NCBI GenBank assembly: GCA_949127805.1
Contig: CASBQC010000388.1
Span: 1-32,334, forward strand
DNA length: 32,334 nucleotides
From: Nostocales cyanobacterium PMM_0081
GTDB lineage: Bacteria > Cyanobacteriota > Cyanobacteriia > Cyanobacteriales > Nostocaceae
Direction of reading: 5' to 3'
Positions 19,076-26,033 of the stretch are shown piece after piece (the first letter of the stretch is position 1; every line of letters begins with the position of its first letter). Both the position numbers and the translations under genes were made by a program. The notes under the pieces are model-generated. The model had not been told where the DNA came from. It saw nothing but the letters and a program-made list of their open reading frames with translations, and searched no databases.

Positions 19076-19501
19076 ATGAAAAGTGAGCTTCATGTACCAA
19101 GTGACTTAAAGTTTTTAACTATTGTGGAAAGCTGGTTGTTAGGATGCTTACAAATCCAGCTTGGAGAGACAGTTAATTGGTCACGGCTATCAAGTCGTTT
19201 GCGGCTAGCTTTGGTTGAAGCTTACTCAAACGCAGTACGTCATGCCCACAAAGATCAGCCCAATGCGCCAGTTTTAATTCGCTTGGAACTTAAAGACGAA
19301 GATATAGCCTTAGAAGTTTGGGATCGCGGTGAAGGCTTTGATATGTCTACCTACTTTCCTCCCAACCCACTGGACAAGCAAGAAGGCGGTTATGGTTGGC
19401 TGATTATGCATCGTCTAATGGATAAAGTAGAATACGAGTTGCAGAGTGATGGTGGTAACTGTCTAAAGTTAGAAATTACTCTCACAGAACTAGGCAAATA
19501 A
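19076..19501 (+). CDS. ATP-binding protein, RsbW/anti-sigma-type HATPase
   Basis: RLALVEAYSNAVRHAHKD (N box), LEVWDRGEGFDM (G1), GGYGWLIMHRLMDKVEYE; begins 3 bp after the phosphatase ORF. Confidence 0.92.
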   Translation: MKSELHVPSDLKFLTIVESWLLGCLQIQLGETVNWSRLSSRLRLALVEAYSNAVRHAHKDQPNAPVLIRLELKDEDIALEVWDRGEGFDMSTYFPPNPLDKQEGGYGWLIMHRLMDKVEYELQSDGGNCLKLEITLTELGK

Positions 19502-19782
19502 GTCAAAAGTTGAAAAAACTTTGCTTTCGCAGTGGGCACGAAGAGTGCCCAAATTAAGCGAGAAATCGCTGACTACGTATTCTATATATTGATAATTATT
19601 AACAAAGTTAAAACTTTTGCTAAGTTTATTTGATTTATAACTTTTAATCATTAAATATTAAAACAGTAGCTCACATCGTGCCGATTTTGTGAAACGTCAG
19701 CTCTTAGTTAGCCGGATTAAGAGTAAGCATACTTTTGTCTAAAATCACCAACTACTGAAAAGCACGCGTCATAATTTTCCCT

Positions 19783-20223
19783 ATGGAAGTAGCCTTTTGT
19801 TTATCGCCACGCTATCGCCTTGATGATGAATCACGTTGGCTTGTAGGAATTGACCCCAGTCGTCATTACTGGATTGCCGTGAATGGAGATAGCAATCTGA
19901 TAATAGCACTTCCTGGTTTAACAGTATCTTCCCTCAGTGAACTCAAGCAAGCGATGCAGCAATTTCGCTCACTCAGTCCTGGCAAACAAATGACTTTGTA
20001 TAGAATCGCCAGTGCTTGCACGATTTACTGTGTCAGTCCCGACTGCTATGCTGTAGAAGCGCAAATTGATGAAGCTTTAGTCTGGCATCTATTCGATGAA
20101 GAGACTTTAGATAGTTTGTTGATGACCGCACACCCAGATTGGCTGTGTGCTCCATCAGATATTGATTTAGGACGAAAAATCTTACTCCGCTCTTTTGAGA
20201 AAGCTACAGTTACAAAGAGCTAA
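19783..20223 (+). CDS. Hypothetical protein
   Basis: 146 aa ORF with ATG and coding-like composition; no family recognised. Confidence 0.65.
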   Translation: MEVAFCLSPRYRLDDESRWLVGIDPSRHYWIAVNGDSNLIIALPGLTVSSLSELKQAMQQFRSLSPGKQMTLYRIASACTIYCVSPDCYAVEAQIDEALVWHLFDEETLDSLLMTAHPDWLCAPSDIDLGRKILLRSFEKATVTKS

Positions 20224-20326
20224 TTGTTGGTTGTTAGTTTTTGGTTGTTGGTTGGAGCGTCGATATTCTTTGACCACTATCAACTAAGCACTAACGACTA
20301 TCCACTAGACATCTGGTAGAAAAGAC

Positions 20327-20355
20327 GTAGAGACGTAGCACTTGGTAGTCTCTAC
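20327..20355. repeat. GTAGAGACGTAGCACTTGGTAGTCTCTAC palindromic repeat (degenerate)
   Basis: Same family, complement of the 10998 variant; intergenic. Confidence 0.75.
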
Positions 20356-20435
20356 AAAGGTTTCGGACAACGCATAATAAGCATAGCGGTCGATGTCTAC
20401 TATCCACTAACAACTAACCACTAACCTATATCATC

Positions 20436-20873
20436 TCATCGTCGCAGATTTAACAATTCTTGGGGAGAAGCTAAAAGTTTGATTTTAGTAAATTGAATTT
20501 GCCGTTGTTGGTTGAGGACAAACAGCCACATGACATTGACACCGCACCAAGTAGTTTGTGCTTTGCCACTCACCTGAAATTCGATTTGGTTATTGTCCAA
20601 ATTTTCGGCGATTCCTTGGCAAGGTTCGGCTTTAATGCCTTGAGCTTCTTGTTTTAAATAGGCAGCGATCGCATCAAGCCCCACAATACCAGATTCAAAC
20701 GGCGGATGCATTACACCATCAGGAGCAAACAAGCTTGCAGTCTCATCATAGTTTCCTGCGTTTAAAGTTTCAAAATAACGCACTATCACAGGTTCGCTAA
20801 TTCCCGAAATCTGGAATTTATCAGCTTCGGTAGTCACAAAAGTTGATTTTTCTGAAAGCATATTGTTAAACAC
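20436..20873 (-). CDS. NTF2-like protein, homologue of the orange carotenoid protein C-terminal domain (CTDH)
   Basis: FQISGISEPVIVRYFETLNAGNYDETASLFAPDGVMHPPFESGIVGLDAIAAYLKQEAQGI...FTKIKLLASPQELLNLRR closely follows the OCP C-terminal domain pattern (NYF.TLN...LFA.DG...PPF...IVG...YL..E...LLASPQELLNL). Confidence 0.82.
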   Translation of the reverse strand: MFNNMLSEKSTFVTTEADKFQISGISEPVIVRYFETLNAGNYDETASLFAPDGVMHPPFESGIVGLDAIAAYLKQEAQGIKAEPCQGIAENLDNNQIEFQVSGKAQTTWCGVNVMWLFVLNQQRQIQFTKIKLLASPQELLNLRR

Positions 20874-20930
20874 GGTAGTGATATAAGTGAAGATTTAATC
20901 AATCTAGAATTAAAAGCTACATAAAACCTG

Positions 20931-22187
20931 CTAGTGACATCCTCCCGACGCTGACCCTATCGGGTACAGCGCGGGCTTCCCAAGATTGCTCTTGAGCTTT
21001 CCTGCTTCATTGCCACCGAATGCGGGTTCGGCTCCACAGGCATCAACGATGTGTCCCACCGCTGTTAAACCACGATTACGAATCACTTGACCGCTGGCAA
21101 CATCTCTATCCGTCTGGTACCCACACTCAGGGCAATGATGAACACGAACAGACAAGTCTTTTTTAACCGATGCACCACAAGCAGGACATTCCTGACTAGT
21201 GCCGGATGCTGGAACCTTGGAGAAATATACCCCACGTTTCCATGCCACCCATTTCAGCGTGTCCAGAAACTCTCCCCATCCAGCATCCAGGCAATGCTTG
21301 CCCAGCATTCCTTTTGCCAACCCCTTCAGATTGAGGTCTTCAGCAAACACCATCCCAGCGTGATTGCAAAGATGATGCGCCGTCTTCCGGTGAAAGTCCT
21401 TGCGACGATTCGCAATTCGTTCGTAAAACCGCGCCACCTTCTGTCGAGCTTTTTGCTGATTCTTAGACCCTTTCTTCTTTCTCGATACCGCTCGGTTCAG
21501 CCCTTTCAGCCTGTGTTGAGCCTCGACAAAGAATCGGGGTCGCGCAATCAATTCGCCTTCAGATGTCGCGACAAAACTACTCAGCCCAAGATCAATCCCA
21601 ATAGCGTAACCGCTAGGGGTAATGTCAGGCACCTCAATATTTGCCTCCAAAACAAGCTGCACATACCATCCAGATGGACGGCGCACCACTCTGGCTTGCT
21701 TGGCTTCAAATCCATCAGGGATAGGGCGATGCAAAGTGGCAATCACTTCGCCAATCGACGGCAGCTTTATGGTTCTTTCCCCAACGCTTTCTTTGCCCAA
21801 CTGCGGAAAGGTAAAGCTGCGGAAGCGTTTCTTAAAGCGTGGGAACCCATGTCCAGAGTTCCACAGGGCGTTAAACGCTTTTTCCAGTCGCCCCATCACA
21901 TCTTGCAAAACCTGAGAATGCACAGCCCCAAGCGTCGGTATGACTTTTCGGGCTGCGGTCAGATTTCGCTTTTGTTGATAGTACGTGGGTTTTGGAGCAT
22001 CCACTGGAATGATGTATTCGCCACCCAAGCTACAGGCATTGATATCGCACTTTCGAGACTTGATCCAATCACGACGTTCGCCAAGGGCGTAGTTGTAGAC
22101 ATGAAGGCATGTTTCCAGCCACTGAGTCATCAACTCAGCCTGTTGCTGGTCGGGATAGATTCGGTACTCGTAAGTGAGGTTAATCAT
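20931..22187 (-). CDS. tnpB: IS200/IS605-family TnpB (RNA-guided endonuclease)
   Basis: MINLTYEYRIYPDQQQAELMTQWL N-terminus (supplied ORF to 22250 starts too early); RuvC motifs GIDLGLSSF, FAEDLNLKGL, TDRDVASG; zinc ribbon CPACGAS...CPECG. Confidence 0.93.
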   Translation of the reverse strand: MINLTYEYRIYPDQQQAELMTQWLETCLHVYNYALGERRDWIKSRKCDINACSLGGEYIIPVDAPKPTYYQQKRNLTAARKVIPTLGAVHSQVLQDVMGRLEKAFNALWNSGHGFPRFKKRFRSFTFPQLGKESVGERTIKLPSIGEVIATLHRPIPDGFEAKQARVVRRPSGWYVQLVLEANIEVPDITPSGYAIGIDLGLSSFVATSEGELIARPRFFVEAQHRLKGLNRAVSRKKKGSKNQQKARQKVARFYERIANRRKDFHRKTAHHLCNHAGMVFAEDLNLKGLAKGMLGKHCLDAGWGEFLDTLKWVAWKRGVYFSKVPASGTSQECPACGASVKKDLSVRVHHCPECGYQTDRDVASGQVIRNRGLTAVGHIVDACGAEPAFGGNEAGKLKSNLGKPALYPIGSASGGCH

Positions 22188-22373
22188 GATGCCATTATAG
22201 CTTATCTTAGGAAGAAATTTAGACTCCCTAAGATACCTGTGCTTGGACATAATTTGTTCATTTCGGCACTGTTGCCTTTCCTCGCCTCCGGCATTGGTCA
22301 GACAACGTACCTCAACTCACCGACGTGACATCCCCACGCTCATCTTTATGGGATAGAGCGCGGGGCTTCCCGT
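20934..22373 (-). mobile_element. TnpB-only IS605-type element with related hairpin ends
   Basis: On the minus strand, left end GGGAAGCCCCGCGCTCTATCCCATAAAGATGAGCGTGGGGATGTCAC (about 22325..22373) and right end GGGAAGCCCGCGCTGTACCCGATAGGGTCAGCGTCGGGAGGATGTCAC (20934..20981) are clear relatives; no tnpA. Confidence 0.8.
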
Positions 22374-22479
22374 CTAAAAGCTAAAGAAGTATTTCCGCTC
22401 TTTGAAAAAAGTAGCGCTTCGCGCACCGCTAACTGAGGTGCTAGGATATTGTAGTGGGCGCTCACTCTTCGGGCTGTAA

Positions 22480-22968
22480 ATGGACAAAGTATTAGATGAA
22501 ACGCTTTCTATCAAGATTGCTCAAAGCGTAAAAAGCAAGGCTAGAACGACCTTTGACAATGCTTACAAAGCAGCATTAGCCACTGAGGGAGCAACTTATG
22601 TTCAAGGTTTTTTAGTTATTAGTCGCAAATCTTACAAACCGATTGAACATGCTTGGATTGAGTTAAACGATACCTCCGGCAACGACTCTTTTGTACGCAT
22701 TATCGATCCTACCCTACCGCACCTAAATAAAAACGAGCAAGAATTCTGCTACTTTGCAGCACAAAGCTTGAGCGTGAAAAAACTGAAAGCGATAATCGAA
22801 GAATCGAAAGAAGATTATCCAGAAGACGAACCGCTACCAATTTATGGTGATGCACCTTATGAATATTATGGTGATGTGATGTTAGGTGGCAAAGACTACT
22901 TAGACGCATATCAAGCAGCAGAAGCTAAATCTCAAGAATTAAATCAACCAAACCTCGACCTTAACTAA
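22480..22968 (+). CDS. Hypothetical protein
   Basis: 162 aa ORF, ATG start, coding-like composition; YVQGFLVISRKSYKPIEHAWIELND; no family named with confidence. Confidence 0.7.
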   Translation: MDKVLDETLSIKIAQSVKSKARTTFDNAYKAALATEGATYVQGFLVISRKSYKPIEHAWIELNDTSGNDSFVRIIDPTLPHLNKNEQEFCYFAAQSLSVKKLKAIIEESKEDYPEDEPLPIYGDAPYEYYGDVMLGGKDYLDAYQAAEAKSQELNQPNLDLN

Positions 22969-23010
22969 CCACTATCAACTATCCACTATCAATTAACAAT
23001 TAACAAATTT

Positions 23011-23436
23011 TTAATTCGATTTACCATCACTACCAAAGTATTCTCGATAGCCACAAATTTTCTCTCCCCGCACATCAAAAGCAATAGCTACACGATTTTT
23101 ATAAGGTTCTTTCCACATCATTCCCTCATCGCGGAACTCAAAAAACACCGTCGTTTCATTGCTGGTAACGCTGTCTAAAGTCAGAGTTAGTCCCGGACTG
23201 AAGACTTCACTAACATAATCAAAAAAAGCTTCAGCTTTCTGTTTGCCGACATTTAAACCGTGATATTTTCCCATCGGAAACCAAAAACTAAAGTCTTCAG
23301 TAAGCATATCGAGAAACGAGTTCCACTCCCCCGTTGCCAAACCATGTTGAAAGTGTGTAAAACCTTGATGTGCAACTTTCAAAGTATTTTCTGATTTTTC
23401 TGTCATTGTCACCACCCATTGACTAAAATCTGACAA
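23011..23436 (-). CDS. NTF2-like / SnoaL-type protein
   Basis: HFQHGLATGEWNSFLDMLTEDFSFWFPMGKYHGLNVGKQKAEAFFDYVSEVF ... FEFRDEG, NTF2-like fold pattern. Confidence 0.75.
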   Translation of the reverse strand: MSDFSQWVVTMTEKSENTLKVAHQGFTHFQHGLATGEWNSFLDMLTEDFSFWFPMGKYHGLNVGKQKAEAFFDYVSEVFSPGLTLTLDSVTSNETTVFFEFRDEGMMWKEPYKNRVAIAFDVRGEKICGYREYFGSDGKSN

Positions 23437-23500
23437 CTACTTTGGTGTAATTGTTACCAATAAGTAGATATTTTACAGCAGCCGGAATGGATTCTATTTA

Positions 23501-23665
23501 ACAGGTGGCACTTTAAGTGGAGACCATACAGTTATCGATAAACCTTATTGTTACCCTCTATTAACAGAATTAATTAGTTATTTTTGGTCAGGTAAACATC
23601 ATCGTGTAGTAAAAGGGATTCAATTAATCACTTTAATCTTATTTACAACAACGGACAGGTTTTAG
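23501..23665 (+). pseudogene. Remnant of an IS701/IS4-like transposase
   Basis: Translation TGGTLSGDHTVIDKPYCYPLLTELISYFWSGKHHRVVKGIQLITLILFTTTDRF* resembles the LSGDDTVIDKPY...SYFWSGKHH..VKGI.LITL region of cyanobacterial transposases; no start, ends at a stop. Confidence 0.65.
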
Positions 23666-23705
23666 GTTCACCTACTGGACGTTATTTCAAAAAAGGCAGA
23701 GGAAA

Positions 23706-23858
23706 GAAGGCAGCTATGTAAAAAGTATTAATAAAGACTTCAGTTGTAGGTATAAAACCCACTAAAGAAGAAAATTTATATCGAGATGCACAAGCCAGAG
23801 ATACAAGGTGTCCTTGTTTCAATGCCACGTTTTTAAGCGTGGGAACATAGCTGCCTTC
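23706..23858. repeat. About 153-bp inverted-repeat-bounded MITE-like sequence
   Basis: GAAGGCAGCTATGT (23706..23719) and its exact complement ACATAGCTGCCTTC (23845..23858); internal hairpin CCACG-TTTTTAAG-CGTGG. Confidence 0.6.
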
Positions 23859-23876
23859 ATGAACTTTTTGATAGTT

Positions 23877-24482
23877 TTAGGAAATTTTTTCGAGCTTCTT
23901 CTCGGTAAATTTGGATGGCTTTTTACGTTTGAGTGCTAAACCAGCACCGAGAGTGCCGAGGGTAACTAAGCCAAAGATGGAGGTGGGTTCAGGGACGGTG
24001 ATTATGCTTGCAGAAAATCTAATAGCTAACTCAGTATCTTCAGGTCCAAAATTTTGAAAACCTGGTATGAGTGGTATCGCAGAAAAAACCTCTAAATAAC
24101 CCGGTGTAGACAAAAAATCCGCGAAAAACGGACTAGAATAGTTTCCCCCCGATGTGGAATAGCCAAAGCCATTAGTGCTTAACTGCTGAGTATTAAGACG
24201 AATTAAATTGTCAACATTAAAAGGTTCGTTTCCCGGTACTGGAGTCCCGGCAGGTTGCAAACCAGTAATTGTTTCACCATTTCGTGTACCACTAATTCCA
24301 GAAATCAGGTAAAAACCCAAATCGTTGGGGGTGTTATTAGTGATGAAATTACCGTTTGCCGTGATACCAGTACCAGAATAATTCCAGTTCCAATTTAAAG
24401 CAGATGCGGCTTGCATTGTCCCGAAAACCAATCCAGATGTAGCAGCAACGGCTGTGGTAAATAATAGAGGTAGATTTTTCAT
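23877..24482 (-). CDS. PEP-CTERM sorting domain-containing protein
   Basis: MKNLPLLFTTAVAATSGLVFGTMQAASA signal peptide from ATG at 24482; C-terminal VPEPTSIFGLVTLGTLGAGLALKRKKPSK. Confidence 0.9.
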   Translation of the reverse strand: MKNLPLLFTTAVAATSGLVFGTMQAASALNWNWNYSGTGITANGNFITNNTPNDLGFYLISGISGTRNGETITGLQPAGTPVPGNEPFNVDNLIRLNTQQLSTNGFGYSTSGGNYSSPFFADFLSTPGYLEVFSAIPLIPGFQNFGPEDTELAIRFSASIITVPEPTSIFGLVTLGTLGAGLALKRKKPSKFTEKKLEKIS

Positions 24483-24554
24483 GGAGGTTCTTAGTGCGAT
24501 CGTAAATCTGGTAGGTTGAGTTAAGCTACAGCGCAACCCAAAACCAATGACAGT

Positions 24555-24785
24555 TTACCACCAATTAATCGGTAAATCTAGCAAACCAATTACATCATCA
24601 GTTGCCGTATATTCCAGTAAGTGAGTAAACGCCAGTAAGGTGGCAAATTGTTTATTGTCGGGCATCGGGGCAATGGCAGCGAGGAAAAAGCCGCGCCAAG
24701 AGGTGCTAAAAATTTTACCCTGTTGGTGGTATTGCGGCAGTGACATCAAAGCTGATATTATACCGAAAAGTCTACTGACACTCAA
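24555..24785 (-). pseudogene. Fragment of a Tn3-family TnpA transposase
   Basis: QQGKIFSTSWRGFFLAAIAPMPDNKQFATLLAFTHLLEYTATDDVIGLLDL resembles the internal Tn3 transposase region (...MP..RR.ATL.AF...LE..A.DDALDLLDLLI); only 76 aa, TTG start, truncated both ends. Confidence 0.65.
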
Positions 24786-24788
24786 TCA

Positions 24789-25652
24789 TTGATAATTGAA
24801 TACACTATGATGAATCCAAAAATAAGCTGCGTAACCAGGTTTACACATGGTACACTTGCTTTCTTAGTTGCCCTGTCAGTCAGTCATTATTCAAAAGCGA
24901 TCGCACAAATCTCTGTCAGTAATTATTTACCAGAAACCTCTTGGAAGTTAATTAGGTGGGGTAATTCTGAAGAACTGTCAGAGCCTATCGAAGGTACGAC
25001 GATTACTGCCCAGTTTAGTGAAAATCAAGTTAGCGGTTCAAGTAGTTGCAATAACTATAGTGCCTCCTACCAGACAAATGATGATCTGCTGGCAATAGGT
25101 TCTACTGCTGCTACTAAAAAAAGCTGTGCCCCAGAAATCCTAGCACAGGAATCTCGCTATTTTATGGACTTAGCAGGGGTAAAGCGCTACCAGATAAATG
25201 ACCAGGGACAACTGGAAATTTTTTATGAAACGGCTGATGAAAATGGTGTGTTGATTTTTGCCAATGCAGACATCTCCACAGTTAACTTGACAGGAACCTC
25301 TTGGAAATTAGTGAAATTGGGTACCCCTGACAATCTGTCAGAACCTATTAGTAATGTCAATGGTGGTAATCTTACTGCCCAGTTTACCGAGAATCAAATC
25401 GGCGGCTCCGGTGGTTGCAATTTATACGGCGGCACATACCAGACCAGTGGCAATTTGTTCTCAATAAATCCCCCTAGTTTGAGGTCTACCCAAAGATTTT
25501 GCTTTCCAGAAGAAATTTCGGCTCAGGAATCTCGCTACTTTACAGCATTGATCGGAGCACAAAATTATCGAATTAATGACCAGGGACAACTAGAAATTTC
25601 TTACTACACCGAAAGCGAAAACGGTGTGCTTGTATTTGATCAGTTGCCATAG
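24789..25652 (+). CDS. META domain-containing protein with two tandem META domains (HslJ-like)
   Basis: Two repeats: TSWKLIRWGNSEELSEPIEGTTITAQFSENQVSGSSSCNNYSASYQ and TSWKLVKLGTPDNLSEPISNVNGGNLTAQFTENQIGGSGGCNLYGGTYQ; likely exported. Confidence 0.88.
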   Translation: MIIEYTMMNPKISCVTRFTHGTLAFLVALSVSHYSKAIAQISVSNYLPETSWKLIRWGNSEELSEPIEGTTITAQFSENQVSGSSSCNNYSASYQTNDDLLAIGSTAATKKSCAPEILAQESRYFMDLAGVKRYQINDQGQLEIFYETADENGVLIFANADISTVNLTGTSWKLVKLGTPDNLSEPISNVNGGNLTAQFTENQIGGSGGCNLYGGTYQTSGNLFSINPPSLRSTQRFCFPEEISAQESRYFTALIGAQNYRINDQGQLEISYYTESENGVLVFDQLP

Positions 25653-25757
25653 ATGACACTGCGATCGCTTGAATACTGAACCAAGAATGAAAGGAAATAT
25701 CAATACCTTTAGCGGTTCTCATTTGAGTGAGGTATGTAAAACCTCACTCCCAACCCC

Positions 25758-25861
25758 AATACAGTTGGTGTTAAAAAATTGGTGGTAAAAATGCTATGTG
25801 TGTAGAGACGTAGCAATGCTACGTCTCTACTTTGGATTTGGGGCTTAACACCAACGGTATT
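25758..25861. repeat. Composite MITE-like element with 17-bp terminal inverted repeats and an internal palindrome
   Basis: AATACAGTTGGTGTTAA (25758..25774) vs TTAACACCAACGGTATT (25845..25861), one mismatch; internal GTAGAGACGTAGCAATGCTACGTCTCTAC at 25802..25830. Confidence 0.7.
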
Positions 25862-25884
25862 GTAATATAGACGGTATTGTACAG

Positions 25885-26019
25885 ATGGGTACTAATTTGA
25901 TTATGCACCGGCTTGCCGACGAAGGGGAGCGGTGGTTCGGAAAGCCGATGATTGCGAGTATGCCTTACGACATTCAGGATCGAGTGTATGGGTGTGGAAG
26001 ACTCTTGAGAAAGTTTTAA
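25885..26019 (+). CDS. Possible small protein (44 aa)
   Basis: ATG..TAA: MGTNLIMHRLADEGERWFGKPMIASMPYDIQDRVYGCGRLLRKF; immediately followed by a terminator; below the ORF-track length threshold. Confidence 0.35.
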   Translation: MGTNLIMHRLADEGERWFGKPMIASMPYDIQDRVYGCGRLLRKF

Positions 26020-26033
26020 AAGAGTCTTTTTTT
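25998..26033 (+). terminator. Intrinsic terminator, plus strand, overlapping the 3' end of hisS
   Basis: AAGACTCTT (25998..26006) / AAGAGTCTT (26020..26028) perfect 9-bp stem followed by TTTTT. Confidence 0.75.

Noticed and set aside
19534-19550. GGGCAC...GTGCCC hairpin after the HATPase gene as a terminator
   Set aside because: Only a 6-bp stem and no T-tract; too weak to call.
21087-22328. 413-aa plus-strand ORF antisense to tnpB
   Set aside because: Fully antisense to a clear TnpB; the translation has no recognisable domain and looks like a shadow ORF.
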